Notes: generated by a model from the sequence alone, not told the origin. A stretch of DNA of 14,370 nucleotides from Lacustribacter sp964460315 (GCA_964460315.1 CAYWPQ010000034.1:1-14370); one strand, 5' to 3'. Numbered from the stretch's first letter, positions 1 through 7,237 are shown. Numbers and translations: made by a program.

Positions 1-1427
1 CGAACCACGAAGACAAGCCCGCCCTGGGTTATTTCATCGCCTTCCACTGCGGGCTTACCCAATTCCTGCTGCAGCCATTCGCCAAGGCTTTTGCCCTCGG
101 CGTTTTGCAGCTCAACACCGTAAAACGCTGCTGCATCGGCCGCCATCGCGCTGCCGTCTAGTGTGAAGTCACCAAACAGCTTTCGCATGGCCGTGGTGTC
201 AGAGACCGGTGGCAAGGCCAGGCCAAGTCGCCTTGCAAGAAATGGAATGGTCGAACCCTGAAACAACAGCGAAAGAATCACCACCACCAAGGCCAGGTCC
301 AGCATCAGCTTGCGGTCATCTACCCCTGCGATGATGGGAAAGATCGCCAAAATAATGGGCACCGCACCGCGAAGCCCCACCCATGAAATGAACAGCATTT
401 CCTTAAAGGTGAAGCGAAAAAGGTAAAGCGAGGGAAACACCGCCAAGGGGCGGGCCACAAACATCAGAATCAGTGCCAGCGTAATTCCTGTTCCCAATGA
501 ATTCACCAGGGCACTGGGGGTGGCCAGAAGCCCCAAAAGCAGGAACATCCCCGCCTGAAAAAGCCAGGCAAGGCCATCCATGGCCGGCACGATGCCTTTC
601 ACAAAACGGCCTTTTCGATTCCCCACCACAAGGCCGAAGATGTAAATGGCAAGAAACCCAGACCCCTCCAACACGGTGGCCAAACCAAAGGTGACAAGCC
701 CGGCTGACGCCATGAAAAGCGCATTTAGCCCCTGGTTCACAGTGGCTCGGCCACCTGCAAATCGAAGAATTCGAAGAAAGCCATGAGCGCAGACATAGGC
801 CACAACAATGCCAAAGCCCGCCTGCTTCATAAGCATCACCACCATGGAAAGCCCAAGCTCAGGCGCCGCCGGAAGCGGCTCGGTGGTAAGCAACATGATG
901 GCAAAAAGAGTGAGAAACACAGCCATCGGGTCGTTCACCCCGGATTCAATCTCCAGCGCAGACTCCACCCGTTCATTGAGCCGAACTCCAGAATTTTTTA
1001 GTAAAGAGAACACAGCCGCTGCGTCCGTGGACGACACGATGGCCCCCAACAAAAAGGCAACACCAAACGGGATGTCGAAAATCAGCCATGCACTCAGCGC
1101 CAAGACCACGGCCGTCATCAGCACACCAAAGGTGGAAAGAACAATGGCGGGTTTCAGTGCAATTCGGAAGGTGGCATAGGGCGTGCGAAGGCCGCCATCC
1201 AAAAGAATAATGGCCAGTGCAATATTGGCCACCCAGAAACTGAGCTGATGATTGTCAAACTGAATCTGGCCAATTCCATCTTCACCCGCCAGCATTCCCA
1301 CACCCAAGAAAATCAACAGAAGCGGGGTTCCCGCCCGAGACGTCATCATGCCCACCACAATGCTGAGCATGACCAGCACCGCACCAATCAGGGTTGAGAC
1401 ACCAAGAAGGTCAAGGGTGGCGTCCAT
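1..1427 (-). CDS. nhaP2: NhaP2-type potassium(sodium)/proton antiporter, partial (3' end beyond window)
   Basis: Inner-membrane cation/proton antiporter of the CPA1 group, most like NhaP2/CvrA. These proteins exchange cytoplasmic K+ or Na+ for H+. I translated it by hand from the ATG at 1427. The first 475 codons are open to the left edge, against about 580 residues in the family, so the C-terminus is missing. The N-terminus MDATLDLLGVSTLIGA is followed by a long series of hydrophobic helices. The signature STDAAAVFSLL lies near residues 130-140, and N165-D166-P167 sits in the ion-binding helix that carries the family's essential acidic residue. After about residue 400 the sequence becomes soluble, fitting the TrkA-C-like regulatory tail of NhaP2. 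It begins 6 bases after the pirin stop and is probably cotranscribed with it. No good Shine-Dalgarno (SD) sequence precedes the ATG, which fits translational coupling. Ion specificity cannot be read from sequence. Confidence 0.9.
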   Translation of the reverse strand, partial: MDATLDLLGVSTLIGAVLVMLSIVVGMMTSRAGTPLLLIFLGVGMLAGEDGIGQIQFDNHQLSFWVANIALAIILLDGGLRTPYATFRIALKPAIVLSTFGVLMTAVVLALSAWLIFDIPFGVAFLLGAIVSSTDAAAVFSLLKNSGVRLNERVESALEIESGVNDPMAVFLTLFAIMLLTTEPLPAAPELGLSMVVMLMKQAGFGIVVAYVCAHGFLRILRFAGGRATVNQGLNALFMASAGLVTFGLATVLEGSGFLAIYIFGLVVGNRKGRFVKGIVPAMDGLAWLFQAGMFLLLGLLATPSALVNSLGTGITLALILMFVARPLAVFPSLYLFRFTFKEMLFISWVGLRGAVPIILAIFPIIAGVDDRKLMLDLALVVVILSLLFQGSTIPFLARRLGLALPPVSDTTAMRKLFGDFTLDGSAMAADAAAFYGVELQNAEGKSLGEWLQQELGKPAVEGDEITQGGLVFVV

Positions 1428-1433
1428 GCTGAC

Positions 1434-2150
1434 TTAGGGCACGGGTGCCAGATCGAACACAATCACCTCGGCCTTGGAGGCCTGGCCAAGAAGAAGCTCG
1501 GTCTCCTGCTCGATCATCAGAGCGTCACCGGTTTGAATTGCGTGGCCGTTGACCGTCAATACCCCCTGAACAAGATGCACATAGGCTTTACGCTTCGGGT
1601 CAAGCGAAAGCCTTGCCGACTGATCGCCATCAAAGAGTCCGACATACATCTTCGCGTCGGCATGAATCTTCACCGAACTGTCTGATGCAGCCGTACTTTC
1701 CGGTGAGGCCACAAGCTTCAACGTGCCCGTTTTCATGGCCTGAGGAATGGTCTTCTGCTCGTAGCTGGGCGGGATACCCGTTTGATTCGGTGTGATCCAG
1801 ATTTGCAAAAGATGGGTCTGCTGGCCTTGCGCATGATTGAACTCACTGTGCATGACGCCTGTGCCTGCCGACATGCGTTGCACGTCCCCGGGCGGAATGC
1901 TTTCCACATTGCCCATGCTGTCTTTGTGGGCGAGCTCACCGGAAACCACGTAGCTGATGATTTCCATATCCCGATGGCCATGGGTTCCAAACCCCATGCC
2001 AGGTGCAATCCAGTCTTCATTGATCACACGCAGATTGCCCCAGCCCATAAAGCGTGGGTCGTGATAGCCCGCAAAGGAAAATGAGTGAAAGCTCTTCAGC
2101 CAGCCGTGGTCGGCATAGCCGCGTTCATTGGATTTTCGAAGGATAATCAT
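1434..2150 (-). CDS. Pirin family protein (YhaK/YhhW-like bicupin)
   Basis: A 238-residue protein that matches bacterial pirins over its whole length. The N-terminal cupin holds the four metal ligands at the usual spacing: His57 and His59 (in GTHGHRDMEI), His101 and Glu103 (in MSAGTGVMHSEFNHA). Residues 150-238 form the second cupin, which lacks metal ligands, as is usual. Some family members show quercetin 2,3-dioxygenase activity in vitro, and others act as redox or electrophile sensors. The physiological role here is unknown. I chose the ATG at 2150 (MIILRKSNERG) over an in-frame start at 2198 because pirins begin at this motif and the extra 16 residues resemble nothing. It is divergent from the PLP enzyme at 2225 and is the first gene of a two-gene unit with the antiporter. 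Confidence 0.92.
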   Translation of the reverse strand: MIILRKSNERGYADHGWLKSFHSFSFAGYHDPRFMGWGNLRVINEDWIAPGMGFGTHGHRDMEIISYVVSGELAHKDSMGNVESIPPGDVQRMSAGTGVMHSEFNHAQGQQTHLLQIWITPNQTGIPPSYEQKTIPQAMKTGTLKLVASPESTAASDSSVKIHADAKMYVGLFDGDQSARLSLDPKRKAYVHLVQGVLTVNGHAIQTGDALMIEQETELLLGQASKAEVIVFDLAPVP

Positions 2151-2224
2151 GTCTTTAATTGTCGCGCATCTTGGGGTTCGCGAGCACAAATGCCCCACCC
2201 CGAAATCTTCCGGAGATCATCGCC
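2151..2224. promoter_or_regulatory. Divergent intergenic region, pirin operon versus PLP enzyme
   Basis: These 74 bases separate two divergently transcribed genes and must hold at least part of both leaders and promoters. On the plus strand GGAG (2212-2215) lies 9 bases before the ATG at 2225 and decides that start. I see no convincing -35/-10 pair or palindrome here. Confidence 0.5.
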
Positions 2225-3238
2225 ATGGACCTAAGCCGCTTCCCTCGCCGTCGTTACACCGTAGGCCCTTCGCCCATCGAGTTTCTGCCGAACTTCACCA
2301 AAGCGCTTGGCGGCCCCAAAGTCTGGATCAAGCGAGACGACATGCTTGGGCTCACTCCGGGAGGGAACAAAACCAGAAAGCTTGAGTTCCTTATGGGTGA
2401 TGCCCTTGCACAAGGCGCCGACACCCTGATCACCTGCGGGGCGCCGCAGTCGAACCACTGTCGCATCACCTTGGCCGCGGCAGTGAAAGAAGGTTTGAAG
2501 TGCCGTTTCGTCATCGAAGAACGCGTTCCGGGAAGCTATAACCCCAGCGCCAGCGGTAACAACTTCATGTTTCGCCTGATGGGTGTCGAAGCCATCACGG
2601 TTGTTCCGGGTGGCTCGAACATGGCCGAGGCCATGGAGGCTGTCGCCACAGATCTGCGCGCCCAGGGGCGCAAGCCCTACATCATCCCGGGTGGCGGGTC
2701 GAACGCGATTGGCGGCCTTGGCTATGTGGCCTGCGCCCAAGAGATTCAGCAGCAGCTCTTCGAGATGGGTCAACCCATAGATCACCTAGTGGTGGGCTCC
2801 GGCAGCTCCGGCACTCACGGTGGTCTTGTGGCGGGCTTTCTTGGTAACAACATCAAGATTCCTCTGGTGGGAATTGGTGTGAGCCGTGATCCCCAGGATC
2901 AAAATCCGCTGGTCCACAAAGAAGCGCAGGCGATCATGAATCTGCTTGGAACCGGAATAACGGTTCCCCAAGAGGCCGTGGTGTCGTTCGGTGACTGGTG
3001 GCGGCCGAAGTATTCCGTACCCAACCCGGCCATGATTGAGGCTGTTCAGATGCTGGCCCGAACGGAGGCAATCTTGCTGGATCCGGTCTACACCGGAAAG
3101 ATCATGGCGGGGCTTATTGGACTGAGTCGTCAAGGCTACTTCAAGCCCACCGACAATGTGCTTTTTCTGCACACGGGCGGCGCCACCGCCTTGCATGCCT
3201 ATGAGTCGGTGTTGCTGGGAGACGCCAACGGCAGCTGA
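2225..3238 (+). CDS. PLP-dependent D-cysteine desulfhydrase / L-cysteate sulfo-lyase family enzyme
   Basis: A 337-residue cytoplasmic pyridoxal-phosphate enzyme of fold type II, in the ACC deaminase / D-cysteine desulfhydrase (DcyD) / L-cysteate sulfo-lyase (CuyA) group. Lys49 in GLTPGGNKTRKLEF is the expected Schiff-base lysine. GAPQSNHCR (Ser76-Asn77-His78) is the conserved substrate and PLP contact. Glycine-rich PGGGSNAIGGLGY and GSGSSGTHGGL fit phosphate binding, and LLDPVYTGKIMAGL plus FLHTGG are typical of the C-terminal half. Family members release pyruvate and ammonia with sulfide (from D-cysteine) or sulfite (from L-cysteate). The N-terminus MDLSRFPRRR and IKRDDM look closest to DcyD/CuyA rather than to true ACC deaminases, but I cannot decide the substrate. 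I chose the ATG at 2225 over an upstream start at 2159 because of the SD GGAG at 2212 and family length. No partner gene for sulfonate use is nearby. Confidence 0.9.
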   Translation: MDLSRFPRRRYTVGPSPIEFLPNFTKALGGPKVWIKRDDMLGLTPGGNKTRKLEFLMGDALAQGADTLITCGAPQSNHCRITLAAAVKEGLKCRFVIEERVPGSYNPSASGNNFMFRLMGVEAITVVPGGSNMAEAMEAVATDLRAQGRKPYIIPGGGSNAIGGLGYVACAQEIQQQLFEMGQPIDHLVVGSGSSGTHGGLVAGFLGNNIKIPLVGIGVSRDPQDQNPLVHKEAQAIMNLLGTGITVPQEAVVSFGDWWRPKYSVPNPAMIEAVQMLARTEAILLDPVYTGKIMAGLIGLSRQGYFKPTDNVLFLHTGGATALHAYESVLLGDANGS

Positions 3239-3268
3239 TTTGAATGACCACCTATGGGTTGATGATCA

Positions 3269-3685
3269 ATGGGACATCTCGGCTCGCAACTTGCACAAGA
3301 GATTAACGCCAAAGGCTTTCGCCAGTGGTACGAATACGAGCTGGTTCGAGCCTTCGGATTCTTTGCGCTTGGGGTCATTGCCCTCGTTGTGCTGATGGCC
3401 TCTCTCGAGGGAATTCTTGAAACACAATTTAGCCCAGTCATGCTTACGAATTATCTGGTTAGCTTTGGGGGCCTTTGTCTGGCGGGCTGGTCCTGGCGGC
3501 GGTTCATCAATACGCTTGGCATGGTGGACCACATAAGTCAGCAAGCTGTGTGCCCAGCATGCGAATCCTTTGGTCGACTCGTCGTCACCGATGAGGGCGC
3601 TACCCAAGACCGAACTGAGCGTTGGATCTGCGCCCAATGCAAGAAATGTGATCACGCCTGGAAACTGTTTTACCCCGCTGCGTGA
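3269..3685 (+). CDS. Hypothetical membrane protein with two TM helices and a zinc-ribbon-like tail
   Basis: A 138-residue protein I do not recognise as a named family. Residues 27-47 and 58-77 are hydrophobic and should form two membrane helices with a short loop between. The tail after residue 90 holds five cysteines: CPAC at 95-98 and CAQCKKC at 121-127, followed by DHAWKL. CxxC...CxxC with a downstream aromatic is the pattern of a zinc ribbon (rubredoxin-like knuckles), here probably cytoplasmic. The start is fixed by a stop codon two codons upstream (TGA at 3263), although no clear SD precedes it. It follows the PLP enzyme by 30 bases and could be cotranscribed, but I see no functional link. 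Coding status is supported by uninterrupted length and ordered domain structure; function is unknown. Confidence 0.72.
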   Translation: MGHLGSQLAQEINAKGFRQWYEYELVRAFGFFALGVIALVVLMASLEGILETQFSPVMLTNYLVSFGGLCLAGWSWRRFINTLGMVDHISQQAVCPACESFGRLVVTDEGATQDRTERWICAQCKKCDHAWKLFYPAA

Positions 3686-3739
3686 TCTAGTAACCGAAGA
3701 TCTCTCTTAAACCAAACCAGCTGAACATCGGCCATGGTG

Positions 3740-4984
3740 TTAAACCTTCAGGCTTCCCAACTGACGCAAGAGATCGGGAATCTTTTGCTTCACCTTGAAA
3801 AAGCCTGCGCTCGCATGAGGCCAGACCATCGCGTCCCATTCACGCCGCCATTCACAAAAACGCACGCCGCGGGCTTCGAGTGTTTTCTGAACGCCCTGCA
3901 GCAGGTCTCGTGTGGGGCCTTGAGTAAGGTAAGGCGTAACAATTTGCTTGGCGCCGCTTTGCAGAACAAGTTCGGCCAGATCCGTTAGCGCGTCATTGCT
4001 GGATGACACAGTGAACACCACCGGTAACTGTTGAATTCTGTGGGCAACATCCGCAAGGGCATCGCGCTCAAAGTTGATCAACCTGTCTGAAACCGTCCGC
4101 GGTGAACGGCAGCCGCTACATACCAGGGATACTGCCGCTACCCATGTGAATGAGGGCAGATTGAAATCCTCAACTCGGCAATCTTCGTCGGTCAACAAGA
4201 GGAAACTTGGCAGCGCTGGATTTGGCACCGCAAAGTCACGAAGCCTCTGAACGGCGGGTAGCCCTTCGGGTTCGGTGTCATCCAGCGGTTCGATATCCGC
4301 TTTAAGCTCGCGCTCCGCTGGCTGGAAACGGCCAGCCGTGAATTTTTCAATGTTCCAGGCCTCGGCCGCATAGGCTTTGCCGCGCGTGTGCAGACCCGCC
4401 ACCCAGCGCCAGCTTAATGTGTTCGAGGCCGCATCGCCGTCCAGAAGATGCCGATAAAAGAAATCTGCGCCAATGCGCCAAGGAAGCTTGAGCGTGAAGA
4501 TCCAGATCGACGCGAACCACATGCGGGCATGGTTGTGCAGATAACCCGTTTCAATCAGTTCATGCGCCCAGGCGTCAAAGCACGCAAGGCCTGTACGTCC
4601 TTCCTCGGCCGCCTCGATTCGGGCACGAAGCTTGGGGTTTGATTCAATGGCCAAAAGGTCATGGTCAAGCCCTTCACGGTATTTCGTCCAGACCGAGGGG
4701 CGAAGCTCAAGCCAGCCTTTGAAATAGGTGCGCCAGAGCACTTCTTGAATGAATTTCTCAGCGGCTTTCGGACCATGGGCATCCAGCGCCGCCTGCACCA
4801 CGTCCGATTCAAGGATCAGTCGTCTGCGCAGATACGGAGAAAGCCTTGAAACAGCGTGATGCTGACCCGGTCCGAAGTCGAAGTTACGCTGGCGTTCGTA
4901 GTCGGCCCCCATCTTTGGGATGAAGGCTTGAAGTAATGCCTCAGCCGACAGGCGGCTGGCTTGGTTTCTTGGAAGTTCGTTCAT
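3740..4984 (-). CDS. Photolyase/cryptochrome-like FAD-binding protein with apparently permuted domains
   Basis: A 414-residue flavoprotein. Residues 10-220 match the helical FAD-binding domain of the photolyase/cryptochrome superfamily: RNFDFGPG at 33-40, SRLSPYLRRR at 46-55, the EVLWRTYFKGWLELRPSVW block near 81-99, GRTGLACFDAWAHEL at 129-143, GYLHNHARMWFASIW at 147-161 and DGDAASNTLSWRWVAGLHT at 182-200. Classical photolyases carry the alpha/beta antenna domain before this; here nothing precedes it. Instead residues 258-414 look alpha/beta, with FLLLTDEDCR and a terminal WPHASAGFFKVKQKIP that resembles the hinge sequence usually found near the middle of photolyases. DNA repair or light-signalling roles are both possible. 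The ATG at 4984 lies 44 bases inside the 3' end of acr3, so it is probably translationally coupled and the last gene of the ars operon. No strong SD is visible. Confidence 0.85.
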   Translation of the reverse strand: MNELPRNQASRLSAEALLQAFIPKMGADYERQRNFDFGPGQHHAVSRLSPYLRRRLILESDVVQAALDAHGPKAAEKFIQEVLWRTYFKGWLELRPSVWTKYREGLDHDLLAIESNPKLRARIEAAEEGRTGLACFDAWAHELIETGYLHNHARMWFASIWIFTLKLPWRIGADFFYRHLLDGDAASNTLSWRWVAGLHTRGKAYAAEAWNIEKFTAGRFQPAERELKADIEPLDDTEPEGLPAVQRLRDFAVPNPALPSFLLLTDEDCRVEDFNLPSFTWVAAVSLVCSGCRSPRTVSDRLINFERDALADVAHRIQQLPVVFTVSSSNDALTDLAELVLQSGAKQIVTPYLTQGPTRDLLQGVQKTLEARGVRFCEWRREWDAMVWPHASAGFFKVKQKIPDLLRQLGSLKV

Positions 4985-5981
4985 CCACTGAATTAAGCCA
5001 GTAAACCAGCGAGAGCATCAGAGGGACTTCCACCAATACCCCCACCACGGTGGCCAGCGAGGCGGCCGACTGCATGCCGAAAAGGCCAATAGCAACAGCC
5101 ACGGCAAGCTCAAAAAAGTTTGAAGTGCCAATCAGGCAGGCCGGGCCAGCGATGGGATGCGGAAGCCGAAGCAGGCGTGCGCCCCACCAACTTAGGAAAA
5201 AGATGCCATAGGTTTGCAGAATCAACGGAACGGCTATCAGAGCAATCAGCAGCGGCTGCTCAATAATGGTTTCGGACTGAAGCCCAAAGAGAATCACCAC
5301 CGTAAGGATCAACCCGGAAATAGAAAGGGGCTTCATCTGGCTTATGAAGCGACCGAGTGATTCCTTGCCGCGCTTGAGAAGAATAATTCGAGTCAGGACG
5401 CCTGCAAGCAACGGGGCCACAACATAAAGCAGGGTTGAAAGCACCAAGGTTTCCCAAGGCACAGTAATGTCCGTCACGCCCAAAAGAATTCCAGCAAGCG
5501 GCGCAAAGGCAAAGATCAGGATGACGTCGTTGATTGATACCTGCACTAGGGTGTAGGCCGCGTGGCCCCGCACCAGTTGACTCCAGACAAAGACCATCGC
5601 CGTACAGGGGGCGACGCCCAGAAGAATCATGCCCGCGATCACCTCTTCGGCGGTGTTTACCGGTACAAGATCGGCCCAAAAGAACTTGAAAAACAGTACC
5701 GCGATCGCAGCCATGGTGAAGGGCTTCACCAACCAGTTCACAACGATGGTCAACATAAGCCCTTTGGGCTCTCGGCTGGCCTCGCGGATCGAGGCCCAGT
5801 CGATCTGAATCATCATGGGATAAATCATGGCCCAGACCAGGACCGCAACAATCACATTCACCTGGGCCACAGACTGCTGAGAAACCCATACAAACGTGGC
5901 GGGAAAAGATAACCCCAACACAACGCCAGCAATGATTCCCAGCCCCACCCAAAGGGTGAGCCAACGCTCGAAAATTCCCAT
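4941..5981 (-). CDS. acr3: ACR3-family arsenite efflux transporter
   Basis: A 346-residue inner-membrane exporter that pumps As(III), sometimes Sb(III), out of the cell. Length and sequence fit full-length Acr3 of about ten membrane helices. Key marks are MIYPMMIQIDW near residues 52-62, NWLVKPFTMA at 82-91, the essential cysteine Cys126 in LGVAPCTAMVFVWS, TSNFFELAVAVAI at 286-298, and Glu318 in GVLVEVPLML. Cys126 and Glu318 match residues shown to be needed for transport in other Acr3 proteins. Its ATG overlaps the arsR stop in TAATG, which implies translational coupling. Its 3' end overlaps the start of the photolyase-like gene by 44 bases, an unusually long overlap. Expression should follow ArsR control with arsC and arsR. 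Confidence 0.95.
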   Translation of the reverse strand: MGIFERWLTLWVGLGIIAGVVLGLSFPATFVWVSQQSVAQVNVIVAVLVWAMIYPMMIQIDWASIREASREPKGLMLTIVVNWLVKPFTMAAIAVLFFKFFWADLVPVNTAEEVIAGMILLGVAPCTAMVFVWSQLVRGHAAYTLVQVSINDVILIFAFAPLAGILLGVTDITVPWETLVLSTLLYVVAPLLAGVLTRIILLKRGKESLGRFISQMKPLSISGLILTVVILFGLQSETIIEQPLLIALIAVPLILQTYGIFFLSWWGARLLRLPHPIAGPACLIGTSNFFELAVAVAIGLFGMQSAASLATVVGVLVEVPLMLSLVYWLNSVDERTSKKPSQPPVG

Positions 5982-6316
5982 TAGTTTTTTTGCCTTGGCT
6001 TGACAACCACCGCTTCGCTCAAGGCGCAGGGTTGGCCATTGCAGCAGTTGTCAGACAGAAACGACACAAGCTGATCCACGAATCCGAACCGCGGACGGTA
6101 AATAAGCTGTCTACCGTCGCGGGTGGATTGAATCAGATTGGCATGAGCAAGCTCTTTCAGGTGAAACGAAAGCGTTGCCGCGGGAATTCCCAAAAGCTCA
6201 ACAATTTCGGTGGGGGTCACGCCGGTATTAGCCCGCTGAACAAGCAGACGAAAGATATTGAGCCGGGTTTCGTGGCCCAGCGCACTGAACGCCAGGGTCG
6301 CTTCGGGGTTCTTCAT
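5981..6316 (-). CDS. arsR: ArsR/SmtB-family arsenic-responsive repressor
   Basis: A winged-helix repressor of 111 residues from the ATG at 6316, or 113 from a TTG at 6322. The TTG has an SD-like AGGCGA 7 bases upstream, so the start is uncertain. The N-terminal helix ALGHETRLNIFRLLV and the recognition region PAATLSFHLKELAHANLI are typical of ArsR. Near the C-terminus DNCCNGQPC gives vicinal cysteines (91 and 92 from the ATG) plus a third at 97. This arrangement resembles the As(III) site of Acidithiobacillus ferrooxidans ArsR rather than the CVC site in the DNA-binding helix of plasmid R773 ArsR. As(III) binding should release the operator. It lies 38 bases after arsC, and its stop overlaps the acr3 start, so it represses its own operon. 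Confidence 0.93.
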   Translation of the reverse strand: MKNPEATLAFSALGHETRLNIFRLLVQRANTGVTPTEIVELLGIPAATLSFHLKELAHANLIQSTRDGRQLIYRPRFGFVDQLVSFLSDNCCNGQPCALSEAVVVKPRQKN

Positions 6317-6354
6317 GGACAAAATATGGTCGCCTTCGTGAATCTGGCTTCAGA

Positions 6355-6855
6355 CTATCGCGCCTGACCGATTTCCGAAAGTGACTTTTGTAAAGTTAGC
6401 CGGTCGAGTTTCTCGATGGGGAGCGCAAGCAACAACTCAATGCGCCGCCTCAGCACGGTGGCCACCTCGAGATATTTCTGATCAATGGTTTTATTTTCGC
6501 CGGGCTTCAGTGTAGGTTCCTCGACACCCCAGTGGGCGGTGAGCGGCTGGCCAGGCCAGACCGGGCAGACCTCGCCTGCGGCCTTGTCACAGACCGTGAA
6601 GACAAAGTCGAGCTCGGGCGCACCGGCTGCGGAAAATTCATTCCAGTCTTTACTGCGCAGATTTTCAACGGGCAGCCGATTCGCCGAGAGAACCTTGATC
6701 GCCATGGGATTCACCTCGCCTTTGGGGTGGCTCCCCGCGGAAAACCCGCGGAACTGATGATTGCCCATGCCATTCAGAATGGACTCGGCCATGATCGATC
6801 GGGACGAATTGCTGGTGCAGATAAAAAGCACATTAAAGACGCGAGAGGTAGTCAT
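6355..6855 (-). CDS. arsC: Arsenate reductase, low-molecular-weight phosphatase fold
   Basis: A 166-residue cytoplasmic enzyme that reduces arsenate to arsenite for export by Acr3. The phosphatase loop Cys13-x5-Arg19 (FICTSNSSRS) lies near the N-terminus as in LMW tyrosine phosphatase-like ArsC. Cys89 (FTVCDKAAG) and Cys97 (EVCPVWPG) would complete the cysteine relay used for disulfide transfer. AHWGVEEPT is a further family mark. The electron donor, thioredoxin or glutathione/glutaredoxin, cannot be settled from these residues. The ATG at 6855 is chosen because AGGAG (6864-6868) lies 8 bases upstream and the protein then starts at the family N-terminus; an in-frame TTG at 6882 is rejected. 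It is the first gene of the arsC-arsR-acr3 unit. Confidence 0.95.
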   Translation of the reverse strand: MTTSRVFNVLFICTSNSSRSIMAESILNGMGNHQFRGFSAGSHPKGEVNPMAIKVLSANRLPVENLRSKDWNEFSAAGAPELDFVFTVCDKAAGEVCPVWPGQPLTAHWGVEEPTLKPGENKTIDQKYLEVATVLRRRIELLLALPIEKLDRLTLQKSLSEIGQAR

Positions 6856-6890
6856 CGCTGGGGCTCCTGAGGGTTGACTCAACGATACTA

Positions 6891-6912
6891 CATTTCGAAT
6901 ATTATGGAAATG
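6891..6912. promoter_or_regulatory. Candidate ArsR operator upstream of arsC
   Basis: Perfect inverted repeat CATTTC (6891-6896) and GAAATG (6907-6912) around a 10-base AT-rich spacer that contains AATATT. It lies 36 to 57 bases before the arsC ATG, in an otherwise short AT-rich patch. ArsR-family dimers bind such imperfect palindromes over the promoter. A weak -10-like TAGTAT follows on the minus strand. Assignment to ArsR is inferred from position. Confidence 0.5.
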
Positions 6913-6946
6913 TTACAGGCCAGCCGTGAATAAGCGGGCCTCCGCC

Positions 6947-7237
6947 CTAAACCGCGCTGAACAAGCTTAGGCTCATGGCTTGGCCACGAACATCAAGAAG
7001 CTTCGTGTATTCCGGGCTTTTAGCCCACTCTTGAGCGCTGGCTTCGTCAGGAAACTCAAGCTCGACGACGGCGTCGAAAGCGGGTGCCTCAAGTTCGTTC
7101 CAAAACCACTGACGGGCAAGCCCTCGGAAACAAATCGATCCGCCGTATCGCTCGATGGTCTGGACAACCTGATTCCGATATTCCGCAAACGCCTGCTCGT
7201 TTTTTAACCGAATAAGTCCAATCACGCGAACGGCCAT
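6947..7237 (-). CDS. DUF1330 domain-containing protein
   Basis: A 96-residue cytoplasmic protein with the features of DUF1330, a ferredoxin-like alpha+beta barrel of the dimeric type. It shows VRVIGLIRLKNEQAFAEYRNQV at the start (helix after the first strand), YGGSICFRG in the middle, and VVELEFPDEASAQEWAKSPEY, which is the family hallmark: a strand followed by a helix with a conserved Trp and Ser-Pro-Glu-Tyr. No catalytic residues can be assigned and the function of the family is unknown. The ATG at 7237 is preceded by AGGGGGG about 7 bases upstream, which rules against the longer in-frame start at 7354. It is a single-gene unit, 91 bases upstream of arsC in the same direction, with its own promoter-like region. 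The ars operator and leader lie in that 91-base gap. Confidence 0.85.
   Translation of the reverse strand: MAVRVIGLIRLKNEQAFAEYRNQVVQTIERYGGSICFRGLARQWFWNELEAPAFDAVVELEFPDEASAQEWAKSPEYTKLLDVRGQAMSLSLFSAV

Noticed and set aside
2231..2785. 184-codon open frame on the minus strand across the PLP enzyme gene
   Set aside because: Fully antisense to a gene with clear family motifs; its product has no recognisable domain or ribosome binding site.
5260..6006. 248-codon open frame on the minus strand within acr3
   Set aside because: Out-of-frame shadow of acr3; the protein is Gly/Arg/Cys-rich without membrane helices, while the acr3 frame matches its family throughout.
6735..6751. CCGCGG repeated around AAAC, a strong-looking hairpin
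   Set aside because: It lies inside arsC codons for a conserved stretch (FRGFSAGS), has no T-tract, and is explained by GC-rich codon use.
6936..6947. GGGC-CTCC-GCCC hairpin at the end of the DUF1330 gene as terminator
   Set aside because: Stem of only 4 bp, overlaps the stop codon region and lacks a T-tract on either strand.
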